From Piromyces finnis (taxonomy: Eukaryota; Neocallimastigomycota; Neocallimastigomycetes; Neocallimastigales; Neocallimastigaceae): a stretch of DNA of 64,000 nt. Made by a program: the position numbers and the translations under genes. The stretch lies in assembly GCA_002104945.1 (NCBI GenBank), contig MCFH01000014.1, positions 103,501 through 167,500 of the forward strand, given 5' to 3'. Below, in pieces: positions 35,855 through 47,400 of this stretch; positions within the stretch are counted from its first letter, which is position 1; each line of letters begins with the position of its first letter. The notes under the pieces were generated by a model. That model saw nothing but the letters and a program-made list of their open reading frames with translations, was not told where the DNA came from and searched no databases.

Positions 35855-38734
35855 ATGATTGGGATTCGATTATTTTCAAAAAGGAATATACTCATTTATT
35901 TTACGGTGGTACTTCTCTTTATTATTTTCAATAATTTAGTAGAATTAAAAAATGAAATGCAAAGTTCTACAACTAAAATCATTAGTGAAAAAAGTATAAA
36001 TGATGATGATAAAGTAAGTTTTAGTAATAATATTAAATTAAATTTAAAAAATAATGATATTGTTATTGAAGGAGGAGGAGAAAATGACGATTTAGATGAT
36101 AATGGTAATTACATTAATAAAAGTGAAATCGATATTAATGATGATAATGATGATAATGATGATACTAATAATGAAGAAAATGATAACGATAATAATATAA
36201 ACGATGGAAATAATGAAGATGATAATATTAACCTTGATGGACAAGAGGATAATGAGGATAATGAGGATAATGATACAAATGATGACACTGATAATAATGA
36301 CGATAATACAGACAATGATAACAATGATTATGATATCAATGAAAATGCTAATGCATTAAATATTGATGAAAGTGATATACATAAGGTTAAAGAGGATATT
36401 GATATTATTAGAGAATATACTGGAGGTGAAATTGAACCAGAATGGGAATGGGTAAAAAAAATTTCAATTGTATATACATGGGTTGACGGTTCGGATATTG
36501 ATTTCTTGGATGAAAAATCAAAATATAATGGTGGAGAAAGAAGAGTTAATAGTCGTGATCGTTCAGCTGACGAACTTCGTTATTCCTTACGTTCCTTAGA
36601 AAAATATTTACCATGGCATAAAGGAACCATTTATATTGTCACAAATAATCAAATACCAGCATGGTTAGATATTAGTCATCCTAGAATTAAAATCGTTGAT
36701 CATAAAGAAATTATTCCAAATCACATTTATCCTACATTTGATTCCGGTACAATTGAATTATTTTTTGATAAAATTCCAGGAATTACTGAACGTTTTATTT
36801 ACTTTAACGATGATATTTTCATTAATAATTATATTCATCCAAGTTTCTTCTTTACCAGTGAAACCTTCTATCCAAAGGTTTACCGACGCTATGTTACCAA
36901 TATTTCTAAAAAAAAATTAGATAAAATTATTAGATTAAATAATATTCATGAAATTTTCCAAGCCTCCAAATACTTCACCCTCAATGTCATCAGAAATTAT
37001 TTCGATGAAAATTTCAAATATCGTGATTTATTCCATACTGGACACGTCCTCTATCGTGATTTATACGAACCTTTCCGTCAACTTTTCAAAGAAGAATTAA
37101 TGAAAAATTGTGGTGATCGTTTTAGAAGTCCATACAAAGTTCAAGTGATTTATCTTTATCAAACCTTTATGCAATACGCCACACAACATGAAGATTTCCC
37201 AAAACATTTCGGAGGGAATGGACTTGCCAGTCAATTCAAAGGATATACCCTACCAAAATCTAGAACCATTAAGAACTATTCATGTAAAATTATTCCAGCT
37301 TCCATTGGTGATGAATTAATCAAATTTGGAAAGATCACAGATAATTCCAAAGTCAACAATCGTTATTTCAATCTTTACAGGTCTTATCCAAACAGTTTAA
37401 TTTACAATTTCAATGATGCCTACAGTAAAAATAGAGTTTTATATGAATTTACCCAATATATGATAACCAGATATCCAGATGCTTCTTCTTTTGAAAAGAA
37501 AGAATATGTTGATTTAGAATTACAACTTAAACCAGAATTTGATGAAGTCAACGAATTTTCTAGATACATTCAAAGTGGTATCCCTGAAAATTACAATAAA
37601 TATAATCTTAATAAATTTAGAGAAGTTATTCAACACTACAAAAATGTCTTGATTAGAAATTATATTATTAAAAAAAAAACTCTTTCAGGCGAACCAAAAC
37701 ATATGAGTGATAGAGAAATGGAAGAAATTGAATTCCTTACCAATTATCAAGGTAAAGGTTTAGAAAGAGAATGGCGCTGGGCCGAAAAAATTTCCTTTGT
37801 TTATATTTTAGAAAATGGTGATGAAGAAGAGGATACCAATAAATATGAATTATTAAAATTATCTATTCGTTCCTTAGTCAAATATTTACCATGGCGTAAA
37901 GGAACTATTTACATTGTCTCTCAAAAGGATGTAAATGATAGATTTAAAGATCTCAAAGTTAAAAATCTTCAAATTATTCATCAAAATCAATTCATTCCAG
38001 AAGCCGCTTCAACAACCAATAATAGTCATGTTATTGAAATGTTCTTTGATAAAATACCTGGTATCTCCGAAAGATTTGTCTATCTCAAGAACAATCACTT
38101 CTTTATTAATTACACTCATCCTCGTTTCTTCTTCAGTAAACAATTCTATCCAAAGTATAATTTAATGGCTGCCTTAACCGAAGAAGAAATATTAAATAAT
38201 AGTGATAAACCATTTATTAATACCTATGAAGTAATTAGAGAATACTTTGGTAAAACCTACATTACTAATCTTAGAAAATTCAAGGATGCTCCCTACCCAT
38301 TATATCGTGATTTATTTGAACCAGCTCGTCAACTTTATGCCGAACAAGTTGAAGAAACCATTACTCATTTGAATTATGATAATAATGATTTCCTCCCATT
38401 ATACATGGTTTCCACCTATAACATTTACGGAACAGAACAAGCCTACTATCCAGATTATGTCGTTGGTTATGGAAAAATTAGAAATGCTGAACCACCAACT
38501 CTTAATAGAAAGAGAACCATTGATTATTACGGATTTGATATTACCTCTCCACAAATTTCTTCATATACTCTTCTTTCGGACATTGCCTTCACCAGTATTG
38601 ATAAAGAAAATACTAATATTATGGAAAGAATAAAAAATTCTACCCAATTATTTATGAATATTGGTATGAAAAAGGATGATGAATATGTTACCCTTAAAGA
38701 TATTATTCCACATATTAATACTTTATATAATTAA
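35855..38734 (+). CDS. Stealth-family phosphotransferase with a second, degenerate Stealth domain
   Basis: A single exon, 959 aa. Residues 11-28 form a signal-anchor helix (ILIYFTVVLLFIIFNNLV), so a type II Golgi/ER membrane protein is likely. Residues 70-190 are a very acidic Asp/Asn linker. The first Stealth domain has CR1 SIVYTWVDGSD (about 203-213), CR2 from DELRYSLRSLEKYLPWHKGT to FIYFNDDIFI, CR3 DLFHTGHVLYRDLYEPFRQL (about 390-410) and a CR4-like stretch. Family members transfer sugar-1-phosphate groups (for example GlcNAc-1-phosphate). From about residue 640 the pattern repeats (EREWRWAEKISFVYILENGD, LKLSIRSLVKYLPWRKGT, IEMFFDKIPGISERFVYLK), but CR1 WVDGS is now ILENG and FNDD is LKNN. 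The second domain therefore looks catalytically dead. The acceptor substrate is unknown. Confidence 0.88.
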   Translation: MIGIRLFSKRNILIYFTVVLLFIIFNNLVELKNEMQSSTTKIISEKSINDDDKVSFSNNIKLNLKNNDIVIEGGGENDDLDDNGNYINKSEIDINDDNDDNDDTNNEENDNDNNINDGNNEDDNINLDGQEDNEDNEDNDTNDDTDNNDDNTDNDNNDYDINENANALNIDESDIHKVKEDIDIIREYTGGEIEPEWEWVKKISIVYTWVDGSDIDFLDEKSKYNGGERRVNSRDRSADELRYSLRSLEKYLPWHKGTIYIVTNNQIPAWLDISHPRIKIVDHKEIIPNHIYPTFDSGTIELFFDKIPGITERFIYFNDDIFINNYIHPSFFFTSETFYPKVYRRYVTNISKKKLDKIIRLNNIHEIFQASKYFTLNVIRNYFDENFKYRDLFHTGHVLYRDLYEPFRQLFKEELMKNCGDRFRSPYKVQVIYLYQTFMQYATQHEDFPKHFGGNGLASQFKGYTLPKSRTIKNYSCKIIPASIGDELIKFGKITDNSKVNNRYFNLYRSYPNSLIYNFNDAYSKNRVLYEFTQYMITRYPDASSFEKKEYVDLELQLKPEFDEVNEFSRYIQSGIPENYNKYNLNKFREVIQHYKNVLIRNYIIKKKTLSGEPKHMSDREMEEIEFLTNYQGKGLEREWRWAEKISFVYILENGDEEEDTNKYELLKLSIRSLVKYLPWRKGTIYIVSQKDVNDRFKDLKVKNLQIIHQNQFIPEAASTTNNSHVIEMFFDKIPGISERFVYLKNNHFFINYTHPRFFFSKQFYPKYNLMAALTEEEILNNSDKPFINTYEVIREYFGKTYITNLRKFKDAPYPLYRDLFEPARQLYAEQVEETITHLNYDNNDFLPLYMVSTYNIYGTEQAYYPDYVVGYGKIRNAEPPTLNRKRTIDYYGFDITSPQISSYTLLSDIAFTSIDKENTNIMERIKNSTQLFMNIGMKKDDEYVTLKDIIPHINTLYN

Positions 38735-40068
38735 AAAAAAAACATAATATATGCCATATATCAAAAAACTGATTATATTATATATTATATAGTTTTATAA
38801 TTTCAAAGAAAAAAAAAAGTGTATAAATGAAAAAATATTCTATTTATTTTTAAATATTTATTTTAAATTAAAAAAAACCAAATTCAAAATAATGTAAATG
38901 CTTTATGAGAAAAAAAAAATAAAATAAAATAAAATAAAAAAAGAAAACAAATTTTTAAAATAATAAAAAGAAATAATATTATTATATGTGTAAAAAAAAA
39001 ATAAATAAATATAAACTTTTTTGATATAAAACATACAACATTTATTTATTCATTTATTTAAGTTAAATTAGTAAAATGATATATGAAATGTAAATATTTT
39101 TATAGTATTTTTATGGAAAAAATAATAAGAAAAGAAAAAAAAAAAGGCTATAAAAGTTGTTTTATTTTATTATTTATTTGACAGGTCAATATTCCATATT
39201 CAAAATAAAATTAAACTTTTTTTCCCAACCTCAGAATCATAAAAGTTAAAGAATAACTAGACAAGAATAAAAAAAAAAAAATTAAAAAGTTTTAAATATT
39301 TTTTTTTATCTGTAATGAAGGTCTCTTTCTTTCTTTTTTTTTTTTTTTTATTTGTTCCTATCAATTTTTACTTTTTTTCTTTCTTTTTAAATAAAATAAA
39401 TTTTGATAAGAAGAATTTGATAAAATGTATTTTGGTGAAAATCAAACATTAATAATAAGCAAGAAAAAAAAAAACTTTAAAAAACATACTAAATAATAAA
39501 AAATTTCATATTATTACTATTTATAAAATTCCTATTCCATAGTATATAACCACCACCCCACCACATTCTAATAACGCAAGAATAAAAATGATTTAATTGG
39601 ATTGCTCAATGAATTATATAACAAAAAGACTTTTTTTTAAATAATAATTAGAATAATAATAAGTATAAATATATATATGATAATAATAATAATAATAAAT
39701 ATAATTAGAATAATTAGAATGAAAAACTATTCTTTAAATTTAAGAAGTTAATCTTTCTGTATTTTAATAAATATTTAAAAAAAAGATGCAACAAAGAATT
39801 AATTTTTTATATTTATTAAAGGCTACTCGCATATTTAATTAGGTTTAAGGTGAATGATCAAATTTCATATCAACACATTTCACCTTTCGATAGTATAGAT
39901 TATCAATACTAATGATAATTGCCAAATAAAAAAAAAAGTTTTTTGTAACTAAAATTGAATAAAGAAATGAAAGACTTTAGTTACTCTCACCTATCACAAC
40001 GTTATTAAAATTTTTTAAGTATTTTATATAGCTTTAATTCTTACCTGCAACTATTATAAATATTATTA

Positions 40069-40153
40069 AATAAAAAGATATTATTATAGGTAACACCTTT
40101 TTCTTTGACAACTCTTATAAAAAGATATTATTATAGGTAACACCTTTTTCTTT
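40069..40153. repeat. 46-bp direct repeat, two units
   Basis: TAAAAAGATATTATTATAGG begins at 40071 and at 40117 and continues as TAACACCTTTTTCTTT in both. About 37 bp of each unit match exactly. Confidence 0.75.
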
Positions 40154-40339
40154 TAACAGTTTTATTATTTCTATTCTTGGTCTAATCCTTCTTTCTTTCC
40201 TTTTATTAAATTTAAAATTATCTTTTAAATAAATGAATGAATAAGTAAATAAATCATTTTAATTAGTTTTATTAATTAAAATTTTAAATTATTATATATT
40301 TATAGTATAATGAAATATAATGAAAACTTTTTTTTTTCT

Positions 40340-40565
40340 CAAAAAGTTGACTTTTTCATGAACTTTTTTTATAATACAAAAATGGTATGAGCAAGCTTTT
40401 TGTATTATTATTACTGCCTTCTTTTATAGATACAAATAGCTAACTTTTTGTATCTATAAAAAGAAAAGAACAAACTTTTTTTTTTTTATCAAGTTAGCTA
40501 CTTGTTCTTTTCCTTCTTTTTATTATTATATGACTTTGCTTTACAGCCATTAAAAATGGCGGCGG
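40340..40565. other. Cluster of inverted repeats able to form four or five hairpins
   Basis: Successive inverted repeats: AAAAAGT/ACTTTTT (about 40340-40356); ATAATACAAAAA/TTTTTGTATTATT (about 40371-40410); CTTCTTTTATAGATACAAA (40418-40436) against TTTGTATCTATAAAAAGAA (about 40446-40465), roughly 19 bp with one bulge; AAAAGAACAA/TTGTTCTTTT (about 40464-40512); GCCATT/AATGGC (40546-40560). TAGCTAAC (40437) also complements GTTAGCTA (40493), linking two hairpins. This may be a foldback or MITE-type element, a structured RNA or a termination region. No protein is encoded. Confidence 0.6.
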
Positions 40566-41581
40566 TTAACCATTTTATTAATTATTTTTAAGGATCATGG
40601 GATAACAACATGACTTATGTTTTATATTATATTTAATATCAACATTAATTTATGAATGTTAATAAATTAAAGGTGATCCATCCAACTCATCATTAGACTT
40701 TTATTAAAATGAATATAATTTAATATATTATTATATTAGGGTTCTATTTAAATAGATATATTATTATATATTATTAATATATGATAATATAGGTTAATGA
40801 TAAAGAATCTTTTTTTGATAGAATTTGATAGATATATTTATATATATTTCAATATAATCCAATTGAAATATATTTTATTATCATTGTGTATAATATTTAA
40901 TATCTAATATATATAATGAATAAATTATTATATATTATTTATATATTATAATTATAATTTTAAAAATTATTAAAGTTATAATTATTGGCTCATATGACAT
41001 TACGATATATTCACAATATATTAATAATCGACTTGATCCTATATTAATATACTATTTTATGATAAAATAATTTTGAAATAAAATATGGAAAAGGTTAAGA
41101 TTAAAAATTTCTAGTCCATTCATTTAAATTTATTATATTGTAAATTATATTATCTATATAAATTAATATATTAATCCATTATATTATTGTGAATTTACAA
41201 TTTAATTGTGTGAATCTAATAAATTTTTATAAATAGAAAAAGTCATAAAAAAATTGTTTATATTTAATTAAACTCTATTCTTGATAATATATATTAATTA
41301 TTTCATTTTTAATTTTAATATAAATACCAAAAAATTCCTTTTATTTTTCTGTAATAAAACTATTTAGTTTAAAACTTAACCTAAATTCTAGCAGAATTTT
41401 TATTTTTTTTACCAGTGTAATTGAAACTTTTTTATACTTTACCAAATTATAAAAAAAAAGCAAACTTAATATTATCAAAGCAAAATTAAAACAAAAAACT
41501 ATTTAAAAAATTATATGTTTATTATTTTAATTTAGTATTAAATATAAAAAAAAAAACTAAAAAAAAACTTTTTAAAATCGA

Positions 41582-42366
41582 ATGTTAAAAAAGAAAGAAA
41601 AATTTGACAATATGATAAATCCAAACATAAATCTTAATTCTGAAAATAATAATCCAATGAATGACATGTCCATTATGGCATTTTTAGATGAAGTAGAGGA
41701 ACCTTACTATGAAAATTATGAAGACCCTCTTGCTTTATGCACTATTTACTCTAAAATGGGTAAAACTGTCAATTATTATTACACTAGCGGTACCAAAACC
41801 GGTAAATATTAAACTTATATTGTATATACAAACATTTATTGAACATTCATTATATGTCAAGAAATAAGTAAAAACTAAATAAATATTTTATTCCTTTTTT
41901 TTATATATCTTTTTTTTTTTTAAAAAAAAAAAAATAGGGTGGTATTCCTGACTCTGCTAAATTAAATAATGTGTTACGAGCGGCGTTGATGGAGGGTTGT
42001 GAAAGATTTCATGACGAAGTTATTAGCAGCAATGATGACGATCCGAATGTTTTATATGTCTCATTGGTATCTAGACGACTAGATAATCATGGTATAAATA
42101 CGTTCTATTCATTTATAAAGAATTCAACATTATACATTGAAATGCCAAGTGAATGTAACTGGGATTTCCAAGAAAGTATGACTTCGTTATTGGATCTTGC
42201 AGAAGAAATCTTTGGTTGTGAAAAGATTGTTATATTTATGAGGAAGAATAAAAAAGATTTACAAGTACTTATTCGTTCATTTGTGTATATTGGATTTGAA
42301 GTTGTAAATCCTACAATCTACTTGAAAAAGGATGTAGATTATTTCGTTTTAGGATACGAATTATAA
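41582..42366 (+). CDS. OAZ1: Ornithine decarboxylase antizyme, expressed by +1 frameshifting
   Basis: ORF1 runs from ATG 41582 to 41801, then an intron 41802-41937 (GTAAAT...AAATAG). Exon 2 begins GG TGG TAT TCC TGA C, so the zero frame ends at TGA 41949-41951. Skipping T at 41949 enters the second frame (GAC TCT GCT), which is open to the stop at 42364-42366. Predicted product about 215 aa. The second frame carries the antizyme core: STLYIEMPSECNW, LLDLAEEIFGCEKIVIFM, RSFVYIGFEVVNP and a terminal YFVLGYEL. Antizyme binds ornithine decarboxylase monomers, sends them to the proteasome without ubiquitin and restrains polyamine uptake. Polyamines promote the frameshift, closing a feedback loop. 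Neither ORF is long alone, and an annotation without the frameshift would split or truncate the gene. A second in-frame ATG at 41612 could also start translation. Confidence 0.9.
41940..41952 (+). promoter_or_regulatory. Programmed +1 ribosomal frameshift site of antizyme
   Basis: TGG TAT TCC TGA C, with the zero-frame stop at 41949-41951. UCC UGA with a preceding UGG codon is the established antizyme shift context in animals and several other eukaryotes. Splicing at 41801/41938 puts TCC TGA in the zero frame, and the +1 frame joins the antizyme core without another break. The site begins only two bases after the splice junction. Confidence 0.9.
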
Positions 42367-42839
42367 AAAAAAAAACAGTTTATTTTTATAATAATTAAAT
42401 CCTATTAAAAAAAGTAATACTATTGAATATTGAATATTCTATGTATTGTGATTTATGATAAAATAAAATCTATCACGTTTAATTTTTAAATTTATAATAT
42501 TAACAAATTAACAGTAATAACAGTAATATCAATAATATCAATAATTAAATATTAATAAACAAACTATTAAAAATTTAAAGTAATAAAAAGCATGAAATGT
42601 AAATCATTTGTTTACTTTTTTTTTTTAAAAAAAAAAAAAGAATGTTATTTTATGGTAAAAAAAAAAAAACTTTAAAGTTTTATATTTAAAAAAAAAATAT
42701 GTTTTGGAGATGAAGTGGGAAAAGTTTTAAAATAAATGCCTAAAAAAATCAATACATATTCCAAGGACGTCACTTGAAAGAATATATTAGTTTTAACATA
42801 AAATGATATAGGTATTTTTTGTAATTTAAAAGAAGTGGC
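42367..42839. other. Gene-free spacer 3' of the antizyme gene
   Basis: A+T-rich, with a T-run/A-run palindrome at about 42618-42639. The segment at 42690-42839 is of higher complexity (GGAGATGAAGTGGG and CCAAGGACGTCAC) and may be a further part of the old LINE relic that follows. That is a guess. Confidence 0.45.
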
Positions 42840-42941
42840 CATGATTCTTACCAAAATATAATGATGATATTTGACTATACGTTAGAGATCGTATCTTGAC
42901 AAGAAACAAAATTATAAAATTATTTGATCCTCTATGGTGGC

Positions 42942-42990
<49 letters not shown>

Positions 42991-43335
42991 CTTAACGGCA
43001 TCAAATATTTTAAACTTTATTATTAATTTAATTAAAATTATAATACATGTAATAAAAAAAAAAACTAAAAATAAAAATAAAAATAAAAAAAATATGTTTA
43101 AATAAACACAAATGAATAAAAATTGGGTATAATGTATTCTAGTAATCTATGGTGGCGTTGGCCCCTATTGATGTTCATGGTTTTGTTGCTTTAAACCTTT
43201 TAAACTGATCAATAAACTAATAAAAAAAAAAAAAAAGAGGTATTTTTTAAAAAGTGATTAGTTTCTTTCAACACATTCAAAATTTTTCTCGTTCCCTTGA
43301 ATTATCATTCATGGTAAAATTGTCAAAGTAAGAAA
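42840..43335 (-). mobile_element. Old, decayed LINE 3'-end relic, split by a younger LINE fragment
   Basis: Left part (about 42850-42944) aligns loosely with 24385-24490 of the intact LINE, and the right part (43146-43335) with about 24480-24720. Shared islands include TATTTGACT, CTTTAAACCTTTT-like and CGTTCCCTTGAATT against CATTCCCTTGAATT. Many substitutions and deletions have removed any reading frame. This is an ancient copy or a related family. Boundaries are approximate. Confidence 0.65.
42945..43145 (-). mobile_element. Young 5'-truncated LINE 3' fragment nested in the relic
   Basis: Contains only the last 155 or so bases of the LINE 3' UTR (matching about 24217-24365, including AACGGCATCAAATATTTTAA) plus a very long A tail. 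The run of T on the plus strand covers 42943-42990. TCTATGGTGGCGTT stands on both sides (42931-42944 and 43146-43159) as a perfect 14-bp target-site duplication. The long tail and close match imply recent insertion. Confidence 0.93.
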
Positions 43336-44429
43336 TAACTACAATTTATTTTTTTCTTTTCATTTATTTAAATTTAAATATAAATGTTCTTGTATAGTTT
43401 TTACCAATCAACAAAGATAAAATATTCAATAAAAATAAATAAATAAAAGTACACTTTTTAAATATTCTTTTTTTTTTTTTTTAATTTATATTCCCCATTT
43501 AAGTTTTTTTATTTTATATTTAATTTATATTAAAATAAAATGAAAGCTTCTATTTTTTTTTTTTTTTTTTTAAAAAAAATATTTTCATCTTTAGTTTGAC
43601 TACATAGAAAAGATGATATATTATGTTGTAAAAAATATTAAATATTCTATTGTATTAAAATAAACTATAATTATTTATATTTTAATAATCTTTTTTTTTT
43701 TTTTTTAATTTTAAATAATATAAATAAATAATAAATAATAATAAGTTACTTAAATATATGTTACTATTATTGTATAAAAAAAAAGGCTCATATATATAAA
43801 TTCACCTAAAACTATTTGTATTTTTATGTTAAAATTAATAGCTTATTTTTTTTTTTTTTTTTAGAAAAAAAAACTTTTGGTAATCAAAACCTATATTATA
43901 TATTTTCATTATTATTATATAAAGTTAATTTATATCCTTAATAATGAATATATACAATATATATAAAATACAATAAAGTATTTAAATGTAAAAAAAACCT
44001 TTTTGGTGTTTTTTTGTTTTTTTTTTTTTTTTGTTTTTGTTTTTGATTTATATCTTTTTGTTGTTATATATTATTTTTTTTTTCCTTTAAAGGTTTAGTT
44101 GATTTTCGTTTTGTTTTGTTTTGTTTTGTTTCGTATTTATTAATATCTGTTTTTTTTTTTTTTTTAATTATTGATTGGAATTCATTAATTTATCCTTTTT
44201 TTTTTTTTTTTTGACTTTAAAATGATTTGTTTTTAATTAGCGTTTTAATTATTATTTTATTTTATTCTATTTTTTTTTTAGCTGTATAAAGAGTTGAATG
44301 ATTTATTTAAACAATAGAAAAATAAATCATCTAAAAAAAAAAAAAAATATTTTTCTTATATGATCAATGTATATGGATTAACCTATAAATGAATATAGAT
44401 TTAGTTTATTATTAGAGATGAGAAGAGAT
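43336..44429. other. Gene-free spacer 3' of the Tps2-like gene
   Basis: A+T-rich, with many T runs and a TTTTG repeat at about 44108-44130. It should include the 3' UTR of the Tps2-like gene. No gene is visible. Confidence 0.5.
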
Positions 44430-47400
44430 TCAGTTACTACTACATTGAGCTAATACTTCCATAATATCTATTAAATCTTTTGGTTCTGAAACTCTCCATT
44501 GAGAAATGGATTTCTTAGATGGTGGACCAACGATAGTAGTGAAAATATTTTCTCTGGCAATGTAAGATTCATCTAAAGCCTTGAACATATCTTCATCTGT
44601 TCTATCATCACCAGCACATAAAACAAATTCACAATCTGGATGAGCACCAATTAATTGACGAACAATTTCACCTTTATTAACGGTAATTGGACGAACTTCA
44701 AGACATTTCTTTCCGTGTAAAATTTCAATTGGGTACTTGGAAAGAACAGAACTTTCAATATGGTTTTGACATTCCTTAGCTTGGAAAGTACCATAATCTG
44801 GATCGGCTAAACGATAATGCCAGGTAATAGCACATTTCTTTTGTTCAACAAAGGAACCTTGAGTACGTTCAGTATAGAAGTTGAAGATTTCTTCAACATC
44901 CTTCTTCCATGATAAATCAGTATCACTTTCTAAGTTAATCCAAACACCACCTGGATATTTGATTAAGAAACCGTGTTCAGCACTCATACCTAAGTTTCTA
45001 ATATGACCAAGATGTTTATCTAAAAAGGCTTGATCACGACCAGAGATAATAAAGACAACATTCTTTGGATCATATGTTAAAGTACGTAAGGCAGCTAACA
45101 TTTCAATGGATGGAACAGCAGCAGCTGGGGTCTTGCAAATTGGAGTTAAAGTACCCTTTTAAAAATAAAATTAAAAATAAATCGAATCATTAATAATGCC
45201 ATTTTCAATTATTATTATTATTATTGTTGTTGTTGTTGTTGTTGTTGCTGTTATTGTTGTTGTTGTTGTTGTTATTGCTACTACTACTACTACTAACAAC
45301 TATTATTACTACTATTAATATTATTATTGTCATTATTATTTTTTACTCTTTATTATTATATTTTTAAAATGACAAATACTTACATCGTAATCAAAGAAAA
45401 TTAATCTTTTCTTAGCATTAACATACTTTTCCTTAATAGTTTCTCTTTCTAATAATGGAATTGGGACAGATGGATCATAAGAATGGGAATTTCTAAGTAA
45501 TTCAGTAACAAATGATTTTGCCCAGGATTGAACAGTTTGAGAAGAAACAATTTTGTATAATTGCTATATTGTTTTTTTTAAATATATGTGTATATTATAG
45601 AATTATTATTAATAAATTAATCAATAAAGTCTATTACCCTATCTTTTTATATATTATACTATAGTTATAACTATATTATATTAAATATTTTAAATATTTT
45701 ACCTTGTACTTGATAATTTGTTCTTCCTTTGGCATGGTTAAAGCTTCATAAATAGAATGAGCAATACCCTATGATAAACAATTTCATTATATATATATCA
45801 AAAATAATTTAATAAAATTTTTATTGATGCTATGAATGAATTTTTATTGAAATAAAAACAAAAAAAATAAATATTTACAGTTTGATCCCATGGGTTAATC
45901 ATTAAAGCATCACTTAAAGAGCCAGCAACACCAGTGAATTCACTTAAAACTAATGGACAATGCTTGTCTTGAAAAAAAAAATATAATAAATAGAATTAGT
46001 TTTTTTTTTTTTCTTAATTTTAAAATATATATGTATGTATGAATATATATATATATACCTTTTTGACAAACAATATAATCATAGGACATAGTGTTCATAC
46101 CATCACGAAGAGAAGTAATTAAAGCAACATCAGCAACACTTAATAAAGCATAGTAATCAACTCTATCTAACATGTTTTGATAGTATAAAAGAGGTTGATG
46201 TTCAATGGTACCAAATTCACCATTAATACGAGCAACTAATTCAGAAATTTCAGATTGTAAGGTGTTGTTACTATCATCATCGGCACGTGCTGATGTAATT
46301 TGAATTAAAACAACTTTATTTTGCCATTCTGGGTAAAGTCTTAAAAATTTTTGATAAGCCTTTAATTTACATTCAACACCCTTGGACATATCTAATTTAT
46401 CAGAACCAATAATAATCTTCTTACCAGCATATCTTTCCTTGAAAGAAGCAATTTTCTTTAAAATACTTGATGTAGTTCTATTATTTTTTAAAAAAAAAAT
46501 TATTTATTATTAGTCATTAATATAAGTATGCTTTAAAGAATAAATGTAAAAAAAAAAAAAAAAAAAAAAAAAAATTACAATTCTTTTTGAAGATTTTCAA
46601 CATCAATACCAATTGGGAAAATTTCAACAGCAGTAACACTACCATTGTATTCAACACCTCTTGGTGTAGATTCTAAACCTAAAATTCTAGTACAATTACT
46701 GACAAAGTGTCTACAATAAGAATAAGTCTACATTTAATTTAAAAGAAAAATAATTAATTTTTAATATTTAATGCCTTATTTATAAGATTTTATTATATAT
46801 TTTGTTTTATCATTTTTTTTTCATTTTTACTAGTTTTCTTTTGTAGAGAAATAAAGAAAATACTTACTTGGAAACCAACCAAGTTACATCCTAAAATACC
46901 CTTAAGGACATCCTTCTTTTCTATAAAAATTAATTATAAAAAAATTTTTTTTTAATTTTATCTATTATTGTTTTTTTTCATTGGTTATATAAAAAATTTT
47001 AAAATATTATATACAATTCATTATATTCTAATATATTGTAAACTATATAACCACAAAAAATATTAAAATATAAAGTTTTGGTGTCTTTTTTTAAAAATTT
47101 TTAATTAACGATAACAGAAATTTCATTTTTATTCCATCGAAAAAAGAAAACTTACTAGATAAACTTCTGAAAATTTCAGATGTTGGGAAAGGTGTATGGA
47201 GGAAAAGACCAATGGTACATGTTGGAATAGCTTCTCTTAAAAGAGATGGAGCAACAAAGAAGTGATAATCTTGGAACCAAACTAAAATATAATAAAATTA
47301 TAAAAAAAAGATTTAATTTTATTTTTCATTTCTGGGTAAATGGATTGAAATGATATTTACCAAGATCTCCTGGTTGATATATTTCAACAATTTTCTTTGT

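Larger units (their letters stand above)
38735..41581. other. Gene-free spacer between the Stealth and antizyme genes
   Basis: About 2.85 kb. Contains a 46-bp direct repeat and a cluster of hairpins, both listed separately, plus homopolymer runs and a (TAA)n tract near 39680. The stretch at 39830-39990 is of higher complexity than its surroundings (AGTAT/ATACT inverted repeat) but matches nothing I know. No coding gene is visible. Confidence 0.55.

Noticed and set aside
36109-36324. Minus-strand Ser/Leu ORF opposite the Stealth gene
   Set aside because: Antisense shadow of the Asp/Asn linker.
37650-38734. Reading the Stealth protein as two fused genes that should be annotated separately
   Set aside because: The frame is continuous through 959 codons with no stop or splice signal between the domains.
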